Source of the DNA: an uncultured Selenomonadales bacterium
Lineage (GTDB): Bacteria > Bacillota > Negativicutes > Selenomonadales > Selenomonadaceae
Direction: 5' to 3'
NCBI GenBank assembly: GCA_937915725.1
Contig: CALGGV010000264.1
Location: 1-5,947 of the forward strand
DNA length: 5,947 bases
A program made the translations under genes and the position numbers. Shown in pieces: positions 1 to 5,699 of the stretch; the stretch's first letter is position 1; every line of letters begins with the position of its first letter. Under the pieces are notes generated by a model. That model worked only from the letters and a program-made list of their open reading frames with translations. It had not been told where the DNA came from and ran no database searches.

Positions 1-673
1 TGTCTTCGTCAAGCGGGATAATGCGAATTTTTTTGACTGCTGCAACGTCTTGAATTGAGGCTGTAGGATAACCTGCAGTTACACAAGCAACATCAACTGT
101 ACCATCTTTGAGGGCGTTTGCGCCTTCAGCAAAAGATAAAAATTGTTCGTCAATATCGTCATAACTTAAGCCGTAAGCTTGAAGAATTTGGCGAACGTTA
201 GCCTCAACGCCGCTACCTGCCGCGCCGACTGCAACTCTTTTACCTTTTAAATCAGCAACTGACATAATTCCCGAATCAATGGTAGTTACAAATTGGCAAG
301 TTTCCGGATAAAGTGAGGCTATACCGCGCAGATTTTCAATTTTCTTATCAAACATATTTTGCCCGTTTACAGCGTAATAGGTAATGTCATTTTGAACAAT
401 CGCCATTTCAACTTGTCCATCGGCTAACATGTTGATATTTGCTACAGATGCGCCGGTACTTTGCGCGCTTGCGTTGACGCCTTGTACGTCTTTGTTGATA
501 ATTTCAGCAATAGCTCCGCCTATTGGGTAATAAGTTCCTGAAGTGCCGCCGGTTGCGATATTTAAAAAGTTTTCGCTTTTATCGCTGCCCGTGCCGCAAC
601 CTGCCACTCCAACTGCCATTGCAACTGCAAGCCCTGCCGTCAAAATACTTTTTAGAATCTTTGGTAACTTCAT
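1..673 (-). CDS. TAXI-family TRAP transporter solute-binding lipoprotein (partial, C-terminus outside window)
   Basis: The first 224 residues are visible; the family is usually about 320-330 aa, so roughly the last third lies beyond position 1. The start is the ATG at 673, preceded by AAGGAGTG at good spacing. The N-terminus is MKLPKILKSIL followed by a hydrophobic stretch and the lipobox V-A-G-C (Cys26), so the mature protein should be a lipid-anchored extracytoplasmic receptor. After a short polar linker comes NIATGGTSGTYYPIGGAIAE, the signature start of TAXI receptors (TRAP-associated extracytoplasmic immunogenic protein), then QND..YYA, LRGIASLYPE, DLKGKRVAVGAAGSG and LKDGTVDVAC, all in family order. 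Such receptors deliver a carboxylate-type substrate to a fused DctQM-type membrane permease, which would be expected next, outside the window. The ligand cannot be told from the sequence. The gene has its own promoter and is separated from the biotin carboxylase gene by the mobile-element region. Confidence 0.93.
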   Translation of the reverse strand, partial: MKLPKILKSILTAGLAVAMAVGVAGCGTGSDKSENFLNIATGGTSGTYYPIGGAIAEIINKDVQGVNASAQSTGASVANINMLADGQVEMAIVQNDITYYAVNGQNMFDKKIENLRGIASLYPETCQFVTTIDSGIMSVADLKGKRVAVGAAGSGVEANVRQILQAYGLSYDDIDEQFLSFAEGANALKDGTVDVACVTAGYPTASIQDVAAVKKIRIIPLDED

Positions 674-714
674 CAAAAACACTCCTTAAAAATTTTTTGA
701 AAATTCCTTCTGAA

Positions 715-744
715 ATTATATCATATTTTCTGCATTTGCAACAA
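715..744 (-). promoter_or_regulatory. Extended -10 promoter of the TAXI receptor gene
   Basis: On the minus strand TGATATAAT gives a perfect TATAAT (715-720) with a TGn extension. A weak -35 TTGTTG (739-744) lies 18 bases upstream, and an alternative TTGCAA lies at 15. Transcription would start near 708, giving a leader of about 35 nt before the ATG at 673. The promoter lies outside the adjoining mobile element, so it belongs to the gene. Confidence 0.65.
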
Positions 745-761
745 CAATTTTTTAATTCTTT

Positions 762-797
762 GGGGAGTCAATTTTTTATTTTATTGACATACTCCCC
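762..797. repeat. Inverted repeat straddling the mobile-element end
   Basis: GGGGAGTCAAT (762-772) is repeated in inverted form as ATTGACATACTCCCC (783-797). The arms pair over 11 bp with four extra bases (CATA) on one side and an AT-only loop. One arm belongs to the element's terminal sequence (GGGGAGTATGTCAA read on the minus strand). The other lies in flanking DNA and looks like the same end sequence in opposite orientation, lacking the four internal bases TATG. It may be a scar of a second element or the insertion target itself. Confidence 0.6.
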
Positions 798-814
798 ATA
801 GCTAAAGCTAGGGG
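784..814 (-). repeat. Terminal hairpin and end of the IS200/IS605-like element
   Basis: On the plus strand CCCC (794-797), a bulged A (798), TAGCT (799-803), an AA turn, AGCTA (806-810) and GGGG (811-814) form a nine-pair stem with one extrahelical base. The outer part, 784-793, reads AGTATGTCAA on the minus strand. An unpaired base in mid-stem is the feature Y1 HUH transposases recognise in IS608-type ends, so this is probably the right end. Confidence 0.7.
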
Positions 815-1141
815 ATCCTGCTATCAACGACCAATGCTTCCAATGAATTGAAGTCTAACAAAGTCTCCTGCAAGGGTTGATGCCCCAACCCTTTCTATCT
901 GTTCAAGTCTTTCTGTGATTCGACTTTTATCTACATCTTTGATTTATCAACCAAAGTGGTCTATCTGTCCTACGCTGGAGTGCCGCCATTACAGCTAAAA
1001 ATTTGCCCCTCCATCTTGGCGTTGTGGTAGACCTGCGGGGAAGTGGCGACTTCTTGGTCACATCTCAATGGATGGCTGGACTGTCTTCCTGACTTCTTGT
1101 TCCCGCTATCTGATTTTTTATCTTCACCTCTCATCAAATTT
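794..1141 (-). ncRNA. Candidate structured RNA, possibly an omegaRNA-like transcript
   Basis: A good promoter (1148-1175) points into this stretch and no convincing reading frame follows it. Several local hairpins are visible: AAGGGTTG/CAACCCTT with a six-base loop (872-893); GAAGT-CGCC-ACTTC near 1040-1053; CTTTG/CAAAG (937-956); CCCC/GGGG pairing around 1005-1040; and the bulged terminal hairpin at the 3' side. Position inside an IS200/IS605-like element suggests a relative of the guide RNAs of that superfamily. These are either the TnpB right-end RNA, whose guide lies past the 3' end, or the IscB-associated HEARO RNA, whose guide is at the 5' end. I cannot match either consensus by eye, so the family is unresolved. 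Confidence 0.45.
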
Positions 1142-1147
1142 TTTTTT

Positions 1148-1175
1148 ATTATACTTAATGGCATTTAAATTGCAA
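1148..1175 (-). promoter_or_regulatory. Promoter inside the element, driving the candidate RNA
   Basis: On the minus strand TTGCAA (1170-1175), a 16-base spacer and a perfect TATAAT (1148-1153). Predicted initiation near 1141, just before the run GATGAGAGGTGAAG. The only ATG of the local 64-codon frame (1164) lies in the spacer, upstream of the start of transcription, which favours an RNA product over a protein. Confidence 0.6.
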
Positions 1176-1185
1176 TGTTTTTTTT

Positions 1186-1258
1186 GCGCCTTATATCCCA
1201 ATAGCTTGCGCGGTTTGCGTAGCAAAGCGTGCTCTCTTAGCTAGGGGCTTTACGGCGC
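1186..1258. repeat. Large nested imperfect palindrome (candidate left-end structure)
   Basis: Three concentric pairings share one centre: GCGCC (1186-1190) with GGCGC (1254-1258); CCC-AA-TAGCT (1197-1206) with AGCTAGGG (1239-1246); and TTTGC (1214-1218) with GCAAA (1222-1226). The middle pair has the same TAGCT/AGCTA and C/G-run arms as the terminal hairpin at 794-814, here with two bulged A residues and an enlarged loop. It is flanked by T runs on both sides on the plus strand. It may be the left end of the element or a partly degraded second copy of the same end. Confidence 0.5.
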
Positions 1259-1304
1259 GTTTCGGTAATTTTTTTTAATTTATAAATGTACTTTTTTTCT
1301 TTAG

Positions 1305-1339
1305 AAAAAAGAATCTTCCGTCCTGCAGGAAAAAACGGA
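1305..1339 (-). terminator. Weak candidate terminator downstream of the biotin carboxylase gene
   Basis: On the minus strand, 34 bases past the stop codon, TCCGT (1335-1339) pairs with ACGGA (1317-1321) around a loop that includes the palindrome CCTGCAGG. A TTTTTT run (1305-1310) follows after six bases. The stem is only five pairs and the loop is large, so this is tentative. The rest of 1270-1372 is AT-rich and shows no gene. Confidence 0.3.
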
Positions 1340-1372
1340 GTGCGGCGGGCGGCTAATTTTTTTCAAAAATTT

Positions 1373-2815
1373 TTAATCTTCAAAGTCATTAATTCCGGCG
1401 TCAAAAACCGTTGTCAAATTTTCGCTTAACATTGTTTTTAAGTTTAATTTTTCTTTCAGTGAAAGTTTTTTCGGCTCTTTAGCGTAAATCGGCAAACGTT
1501 TATTAATAAATTGCGTGTCGATATTACCCGTGCGAAAATAAGTATCAGACAAAATCTTTTGATGAAGTGAAATTGTAGTTTTTAAATCTTCGCCCTCAAT
1601 TATAAATTCGTTTAGGGCGCGTTGCATAATTTTAATAGCGTCACCGCGTGTCCTGCCGTGTACGATAACTTTGGCAATGAGTGAATCGTAGTAAGGCTCA
1701 ATCGCAAGCCCTGCCGCCACGCCGCTGTCAAATCTTACACGCGGTCCGCTCGGCTCGTGCATAAAAGTTATTTTGCCGGGCGCGGGCATAAAATTATGAT
1801 CCGGATCTTCAGCGTTAATTCTGCACTCGATAGCGTGTCCTCTGAATTTAACGTCTTTTTGCGAAAAATCTAACGGTTCACCGGCGGCAATTTTAATTTG
1901 TGTACGAACTAAATCAATTCCGGTTATCGCCTCTGTAATTCCGTGCTCAACTTGTACGCGGGGATTTATTTCCATAAAATAAAATTCGTGCGTTGCCAAA
2001 TCCAGTAAAAATTCAACCGTACCAATGCTGGAATAGTGAACGCTTTTAGCCGCAGCAACCGCCAATTTTCCTACGCGCTCGCGCATTTCTTCACTTAAAG
2101 CGATTGAGGGCGATTCTTCCAAAAGTTTTTGGTTACGGCGTTGAATGGAGCATTCACGTTCGCCCAAATGAATTACTTCGCCGAAATTGTCTGCAACAAT
2201 TTGAACTTCGATATGGCGGGAGCGTTCGATATAATGTTCAAAGTAGTAGCGAATTTTTGTAACGTCGATAACCTGCAAAACTTTTCTAAGTTCGTTTTCG
2301 TCGTGAACTATAAACATACCCTTACCGCCACCGCCGCTAACAGGTTTTAAAATTGCGGGATAACCAACAAAACTTGCCAATTCAAATGCTACGTTGTTAT
2401 TGTAAATGGGCGGGCTGCCTTTTGCCATTGGAATACCGGAAGGCGCAACTGCATCGCGGGCGGCGTCTTTATCGCCAACAAGTGCGATCGTTTCCGGCAA
2501 GGGTCCAATCCACGTCATACCGGCTTTAACTACCATTTCGGCAAATTTTGTATCTTCAGAAAGAAAACCGTAGCCGGGGTGAACTGCATCTGCCTTAGAT
2601 TCAGCGGCAGCGCGGAGCAAGGCGTCTTTGTTTAAGTAACTTTCCATTGCATCTGCGGGACCAATATGACAGCGAATATCTGCCATTTGCGTATGAAGTG
2701 CGTTTTTGTCGGCGTCTGAATATACTGCAACCGTTTCAATCCCCAATTCTTGACAGGCACGAATGACACGTACTGCAATTTCGCCGCGATTCGCTATCAA
2801 AACTCTTTTGAACAT
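1373..2815 (-). CDS. accC: Biotin carboxylase subunit (acetyl-CoA carboxylase AccC or pyruvate carboxylase subunit A type)
   Basis: A 480-residue enzyme that carboxylates biotin on a carrier protein using ATP and bicarbonate. The start at 2815 is chosen because GGAGGTG lies six bases upstream and the protein then begins MFKRVLIANRGEIAVRV, the canonical N-terminus; the open frame extends 20 codons further but shows no family similarity. The N-terminal domain (1-115) has HPGYGFLSE. The ATP-grasp domain starts at GDK (Lys116), with the glycine loop GGGGKG (161-166), HIEVQ (201), HLGERECSIQRRNQK (216-230) and catalytic MEINPRVQVEH (281-291; Glu282, Asn284, Arg286, Glu290). The C-terminal domain has FRGHAIECRINAEDP and DSGV..G. 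All key residues are present. No biotin carrier or carboxyltransferase gene is adjacent, so the partner is unknown. The NPR motif, where acetyl-CoA carboxylases usually have NTR, recalls pyruvate carboxylases, while HLGERECSIQRRNQK is AccC-like. The 30-residue charged tail is longer than in E. coli AccC (449 aa). Confidence 0.92.
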   Translation of the reverse strand: MFKRVLIANRGEIAVRVIRACQELGIETVAVYSDADKNALHTQMADIRCHIGPADAMESYLNKDALLRAAAESKADAVHPGYGFLSEDTKFAEMVVKAGMTWIGPLPETIALVGDKDAARDAVAPSGIPMAKGSPPIYNNNVAFELASFVGYPAILKPVSGGGGKGMFIVHDENELRKVLQVIDVTKIRYYFEHYIERSRHIEVQIVADNFGEVIHLGERECSIQRRNQKLLEESPSIALSEEMRERVGKLAVAAAKSVHYSSIGTVEFLLDLATHEFYFMEINPRVQVEHGITEAITGIDLVRTQIKIAAGEPLDFSQKDVKFRGHAIECRINAEDPDHNFMPAPGKITFMHEPSGPRVRFDSGVAAGLAIEPYYDSLIAKVIVHGRTRGDAIKIMQRALNEFIIEGEDLKTTISLHQKILSDTYFRTGNIDTQFINKRLPIYAKEPKKLSLKEKLNLKTMLSENLTTVFDAGINDFED

Positions 2816-2842
2816 ATTGAACACCTCCATTTTTTTTAGAAT

Positions 2843-2871
2843 ATTAAACTTGAAAAAAAATTTTCCTGCAA
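2843..2871 (-). promoter_or_regulatory. Possible promoter of the biotin carboxylase gene
   Basis: TTGCAG (2866-2871), a 17-base spacer and TTTAAT (2843-2848) on the minus strand, starting transcription just upstream of the GGAGGTG site. It sits directly after the tyrA terminator, where a new promoter would be needed. The -35 is poor and the surroundings are AT-rich, so chance similarity is possible. Confidence 0.35.
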
Positions 2872-2873
2872 AC

Positions 2874-2904
2874 AAAAAAAGACTAGAAAAATTTTTCCCT
2901 AGTC
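2874..2904 (-). terminator. Rho-independent terminator after tyrA
   Basis: On the minus strand GACTAG and CTAGTC pair perfectly (2899-2904 with 2881-2886), and the stem can continue through AAAAA/TTTTT after a two-base GG bulge. Seven T residues follow immediately (2874-2880). It is oriented to stop transcription leaving tyrA, 30 bases past its stop codon, and separates the aromatic genes from the biotin carboxylase gene. The stem is AT-rich, so efficiency is uncertain. Confidence 0.65.
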
Positions 2905-2938
2905 CTTAATCCTTAGCCCTTAATCCTTAGTCCTTAAT
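2897..2938 (-). repeat. Heptamer array 1, overlapping the tyrA stop codon
   Basis: Six back-to-back 7-bp units on the plus strand: CCCTAGT, CCTTAAT, CCTTAGC, CCTTAAT, CCTTAGT, CCTTAAT (consensus CCTTARY). The first-transcribed unit contains the tyrA TAA stop and part of the preceding codon. The last unit supplies one arm of the terminator stem. Read on the minus strand each unit carries TAA or TAG. Confidence 0.85.
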
Positions 2939-3818
2939 TAGGATCAAATTTGCGCTCGACAGTTTCAAGAATTTCATCACGCCGCGCCTTTGATTTTGTA
3001 AAATAATCGTGAATAAATTGTCTGTCGTGATTGTCAACGGCGGTTATAACTTCGCCAATTATTTTTTGAAATTCGCGCAGATTTTCTGAAATGTAGTCAG
3101 CATTGGTAACGCAAATATCAGCCCACATATCGGCGTTTGAACTTGCAATGCGCGTTGTATCTTTAAAACCGCCACCAATTAATTTTAAGCAAGAATCTAA
3201 ATCATCGCCTGCGCGATTAAGCAAAGTAACGAGAGCCGCCGCCGCCAAATGTGGTACGTGACTGATAATCGCCGCGCAACGGTCGTGCTTTTCAATGTCA
3301 AGTTCGGTAAAATTCGCCTCTGTCAAAGTTAAAATCTTCATTAACTTTTTGTAAGCGTCAACGGGCGCGCCTGTATTTTTAACGATAACGTAAGCTTTAT
3401 TTTTGAAAAGATCTGCCTTAGCCGCGGCAACTCCGGATTTTTCACGCCCTGTCATTGGGTGTCCGGCAATGTAATAAATATTTTCCGGCAAAATTTTTTT
3501 CAGTTCCTGCCAAATATATTTTTTTGTACTGCCGGCGTCAGTTAAAATTGCGCCGCTTTTTATGTAGGGTAGAATTTTTTTAACCATTGGAACAATTTGC
3601 AAAACGGGCGGACTTAAATAAATAATATCGGCGTCGCTTACAACTTTTTCAATATCTGCAGAGGCAAAATCTACCGCGCCCAAATTTTTTGCAAGTTGCA
3701 TAGATTTTTCACTTCGACAAAGTCCGGTTATAAAAATTTCGTCGCCGAGTTTTTCCTTCAAACACAAGCCCAAAGAGCCGCCAATTAATCCAACTCCAAT
3801 TATCGCAAGTTTAATCAT
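2934..3818 (-). CDS. tyrA: Prephenate dehydrogenase (tyrosine biosynthesis)
   Basis: A 294-residue enzyme converting prephenate to 4-hydroxyphenylpyruvate with NAD(P)+, the committed step to tyrosine. The Rossmann motif GVGLIGGSLG lies at residues 8-17. DAGSTK (94-99), GHPMTGREKSGV (119-130, catalytic His120), SHVPHLAAAAL (186-196) and GGGFKDTTRIASSNADMW (215-232, Arg223 probably contacting the substrate) follow in the order of the family. The length fits the dehydrogenase alone: there is no fused chorismate mutase and no C-terminal ACT domain, so tyrosine feedback through an ACT domain is not expected. The start has only a weak GGGTGA site about ten bases upstream. It lies 104 bases downstream of the DAHP synthase gene on the same strand and is followed by a terminator. 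Its last codons run into a heptamer array. Confidence 0.95.
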   Translation of the reverse strand: MIKLAIIGVGLIGGSLGLCLKEKLGDEIFITGLCRSEKSMQLAKNLGAVDFASADIEKVVSDADIIYLSPPVLQIVPMVKKILPYIKSGAILTDAGSTKKYIWQELKKILPENIYYIAGHPMTGREKSGVAAAKADLFKNKAYVIVKNTGAPVDAYKKLMKILTLTEANFTELDIEKHDRCAAIISHVPHLAAAALVTLLNRAGDDLDSCLKLIGGGFKDTTRIASSNADMWADICVTNADYISENLREFQKIIGEVITAVDNHDRQFIHDYFTKSKARRDEILETVERKFDPN

Positions 3819-3836
3819 AAAATTTCAATCACCCGC

Positions 3837-3864
3837 CCTATACAGAAAAATTTTCCCTTGTCGA
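3837..3864 (-). promoter_or_regulatory. Weak candidate promoter before tyrA
   Basis: TCGACA (3859-3864), a 16-base spacer and TATAGG (3837-3842) on the minus strand, about 20 bases upstream of the tyrA start. The -35 matches five of six consensus positions, the -10 four. If real it would let tyrA be made independently of the upstream toxin-aroF transcript. Confidence 0.28.
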
Positions 3865-3890
3865 AATTTAAGGCATCAGCTTTTACTCTT

Positions 3891-3925
3891 GCCTACTGCC
3901 TTTTGCCTTTTGCCTTTAACCCTTA
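3891..3925 (-). repeat. Heptamer array 2, overlapping the DAHP synthase stop codon
   Basis: Plus-strand units GCCTACT, GCCTTTT, GCCTTTT, GCCTTTA, ACCCTTA, with the TAA stop of the DAHP synthase gene in the last one. The unit sequence differs from arrays 1 and 3 but the 7-bp period and placement agree. A near copy of the unit pair, CCTACTGCCTTTGC (3936-3949), lies inside the final codons of the gene. Downstream in the sense of transcription lies GGGAAAATTTTTCT (3844-3857), nearly the block found after array 1. Confidence 0.8.
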
Positions 3926-4936
3926 AATTGTCTTACCTACTGCCTTTGCAATTTCGCCCAAATTTGCCATTAACTTTTGAAAATCTTCCGGCGTCAAAGA
4001 TTGGTTGCCGTCGGAAAGTGCAATTTCGGGGTGTGGGTGAACTTCAATCATTAAAGCGTCCGCGCCCGCCGCTATTGCTGCGCGTGCCATTGGAGCAACC
4101 ATTGGGCGGCGTCCCGTGCCGTGCGAAGGGTCTACAACTATTGGCAAATGTGAAAGTTCCTTGACTGCCGCAACCGCGCTTAAATCCAGCGTATTTCTTG
4201 TGAAAGTTTCGTAAGTGCGAATCCCGCGCTCGCAGAACATAACATTTTCATTGCCGCCTGTCATAATGTATTCAGCCGCGTTAAGCCATTCTGAAATTGT
4301 TGCAGAAAGTCCGCGCTTTAACATAATCGGTTTTTTACTTTTGCCGAGTGCTTTTAACATTTGGAAATTTTGCATATTGCGTGCGCCGACTTGTAAAATA
4401 TCTGCGTAATTTTCCATTAAAGCAATATCTTCCCTGTCAACAACTTCAGTAACAACCTTCATATCGAATTCATCTGCAACTTGCCGCAAAAGTTTTAAGC
4501 CTTCTTCGCCCAAGCCTTGAAAATCGTAAGGGGAAGTACGGGGCTTGTACGCGCCGCCGCGCAGGATTTTAGCTCCGGATTTTTTAACTGCACTTGCCGC
4601 CTCGCGCAGTTGTTCCAAATTTTCTACCGCGCAGGGTCCCGCCATTACGATAATTTCATTGCCGCCAATTTTTACGCCGTCAACGTCAATGATTGTATCT
4701 TGCGGATGAAAATCACGGCTGACAAGTTTATATTTTTCGGTAATGCGAACGGTTTTTTCTACGCCCGCCATCATTTCCATTTCAAGGTTAGCAATAATTT
4801 TTTTATCGCCTATAACTCCGACAATCGTGCGTTCATCGCCCGTTGAAAGGTGCGTGCGCAGATTCATTGACTCCAATTTTTTTACCACGTTTTGAAGATT
4901 TTCTTTTGTGGCGTTAGGGGACATTACAACTATCAT
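3923..4936 (-). CDS. aroF: 3-deoxy-7-phosphoheptulonate (DAHP) synthase, type I-beta with N-terminal ferredoxin-like domain
   Basis: A 337-residue enzyme joining phosphoenolpyruvate and erythrose 4-phosphate in the first step of the shikimate pathway. Residues 1-70 (MIVVMSPNAT..., GVIGDKK, MAGVEKTVRITEKYKL) form the small ferredoxin-like domain that gives tyrosine/phenylalanine feedback in the Thermotoga enzyme. The barrel carries AGPCAVE (99-105), LRGGAYKPRTSPYDFQG (125-141), QVGARNMQN (182-190), LKRG (206-209), ERGIRTYE, VDPSHGTG (268-275), MIEVHP (296-301) and DGNQSL (309-314). Cys102, His272, Glu298 and Asp309 match the metal ligands of the Thermotoga enzyme in position as well as identity. 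There is no fused chorismate mutase. The ATG directly follows the TAA of the PIN toxin gene; its likely ribosome site GGGAG lies within the last toxin codons, ten bases upstream, so translation may be coupled. tyrA follows on the same strand. Symbols aroF and aroG are both used for this family. Confidence 0.95.
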   Translation of the reverse strand: MIVVMSPNATKENLQNVVKKLESMNLRTHLSTGDERTIVGVIGDKKIIANLEMEMMAGVEKTVRITEKYKLVSRDFHPQDTIIDVDGVKIGGNEIIVMAGPCAVENLEQLREAASAVKKSGAKILRGGAYKPRTSPYDFQGLGEEGLKLLRQVADEFDMKVVTEVVDREDIALMENYADILQVGARNMQNFQMLKALGKSKKPIMLKRGLSATISEWLNAAEYIMTGGNENVMFCERGIRTYETFTRNTLDLSAVAAVKELSHLPIVVDPSHGTGRRPMVAPMARAAIAAGADALMIEVHPHPEIALSDGNQSLTPEDFQKLMANLGEIAKAVGKTI

Positions 4937-5440
4937 TTAAATTTTTCTCCCTTCGATATGTTTAACAATCAATTCAAATAAATTTTCACTGATTCTGATA
5001 TTGGAATTTTTTAAAATTTTTACACATTCCAAAATATCAGATTCAGATAAAAAATTTTCGTCATAAGCTTGCAATAAAATTCCAACAGTACCGACAATTT
5101 TAAGGTTTAACTTTTTGGCAACTTGCCGCCCTTTGCGTTCGTCCATTAATAAAACATCTGAATTAATTTCTTCGGCAAGTGCGATTGATTCACTTTCGCC
5201 TGCGTCCAATCCTGCAATTTCTCTCAAAATTTTAACTGCTTGCAGATTTTCAACTTTCTTGACAATTATAAATTCAGAATTTTTTACTGTTTCGGATTCA
5301 TTTTGATACAATTCATTTTCTGTCAATTCTTTGAAAACTGCGCGAGGAATTAAAATTTTTCCGAATAAATTTTGAAGAATTTCGAGGCGATTTATTTTTA
5401 GCAAAGTGATAATTGGCGTTGAATCAGATACTGTCAACAT
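4937..5440 (-). CDS. PIN-domain toxin of the DUF3368 family
   Basis: A 167-residue protein beginning MLTVSDSTPIITLLKI, the typical DUF3368/PIN start with the first acidic residue at Asp6. IPRAVFKEL (31-39), GLDAGESESIALAEE (77-91, Asp79 and Glu82) and LLMDERKGRQVAKKLNLKIVGTVGILL (97-123, Asp100) follow. The acidic cluster is that of PIN nucleases, which cleave RNA in a Mg2+-dependent way. All expected residues are present, so the protein may be active; its target is unknown. The start ATG is preceded by GAGGG at six bases. It overlaps the antitoxin gene by 17 bp, and its stop codon touches the start of the DAHP synthase gene. UPF0175-DUF3368 pairs are a recognised toxin-antitoxin arrangement. 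Confidence 0.85.
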   Translation of the reverse strand: MLTVSDSTPIITLLKINRLEILQNLFGKILIPRAVFKELTENELYQNESETVKNSEFIIVKKVENLQAVKILREIAGLDAGESESIALAEEINSDVLLMDERKGRQVAKKLNLKIVGTVGILLQAYDENFLSESDILECVKILKNSNIRISENLFELIVKHIEGRKI

Positions 5441-5699
5441 TTTGCGCCCTCAAATTTTTCAGCGTCGTTAAATCTTCCTCAAGTTCAGATTCAGTTAAAT
5501 CAAAATAAGAAATTCCCATTTCGCCGTAAATTTTTATTAAGTCGATTTTTTTTAAGCCGAGAATTTCTGCGGCTTTTCCGTGTGAAATTTTGCCGCTGTA
5601 TATTGCAGGATAAATCAACATTGCATTTAATAAATTGCGCTCGGTTTCCATTGTCAAAGGGATTAATTCTGCCGGTACTTCGATTGTTAAACTTTTCAA
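5424..5699 (-). CDS. UPF0175-family antitoxin with TTG start
   Basis: A 91-residue protein: (M)KSLTIEVPAELIPL, then an alpha-helical stretch, GKISHGKAAEILGLKK (36-51), which resembles the helix-turn-helix of UPF0175 antitoxins, and YGEMGISYFDLTESELEEDL near the C-terminus. The C-terminal part should wrap and inhibit the PIN partner encoded next, and the N-terminal/HTH part may bind the operon promoter. The TTG at 5699 is chosen because GGAGGTG lies exactly six bases upstream and the family-like sequence begins there. An upstream TTG at 5747 would add 16 unrelated residues and lies in the predicted -10 box. The TTG start may keep expression modest despite a very strong ribosome site. The gene ends with TGA inside the toxin gene. 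Confidence 0.85.
   Translation of the reverse strand: MKSLTIEVPAELIPLTMETERNLLNAMLIYPAIYSGKISHGKAAEILGLKKIDLIKIYGEMGISYFDLTESELEEDLTTLKNLRAQNVDSI

Larger units (their letters stand above)
784..1264 (-). mobile_element. Non-autonomous IS200/IS605-like element (no transposase gene)
   Basis: Read on the minus strand, the downstream end is a short imperfect hairpin (CCCC-TAGCT stem with one unpaired T) followed by GGGGAGTATGTCAA. Subterminal hairpins with an extrahelical base and a TCAA cleavage tetranucleotide are typical right ends in the IS200/IS605 superfamily. At the other side a large nested hairpin (1186-1258) repeats the same TAGCT/AGCTA-GGG arms. It is followed outward by TTAC in minus orientation (1265-1268), the target tetranucleotide used by IS608. 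The roughly 480 bp between contain no TnpA (Y1) or TnpB/IscB reading frame, so the element would be a deletion derivative or palindrome-associated MITE. The downstream end is well supported. The upstream boundary is inferred, and it might instead begin near 1140 at the RNA start. Confidence 0.55.

Noticed and set aside
523..801. Plus-strand 92-codon frame antisense to the TAXI gene start
   Set aside because: Low-complexity Leu/Phe-rich shadow of the receptor signal peptide and promoter region; no ribosome site.
970..1164. 64-codon minus-strand frame inside the element
   Set aside because: Its ATG lies within the spacer of the predicted promoter, it has no ribosome site at that ATG, its composition is not protein-like, and it overlaps strong RNA stems. 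It shows no TnpB zinc-finger or RuvC motif that I can see.
784..1264. Group I intron or IStron
   Set aside because: A segment reading AAGACAGTCC on the minus strand recalls the P7 region, but no upstream GGACT-type partner or recognisable P3-P6 core was found.
2816..2875. N-terminal extension of the biotin carboxylase from a TTG at 2875
   Set aside because: The 20 added residues have no family similarity and the GGAGGTG site placed for 2815 lies inside them.
4517..4846. Plus-strand 109-codon frame antisense to the DAHP synthase gene
   Set aside because: Shadow of a strongly conserved gene on the other strand; no recognisable domain.
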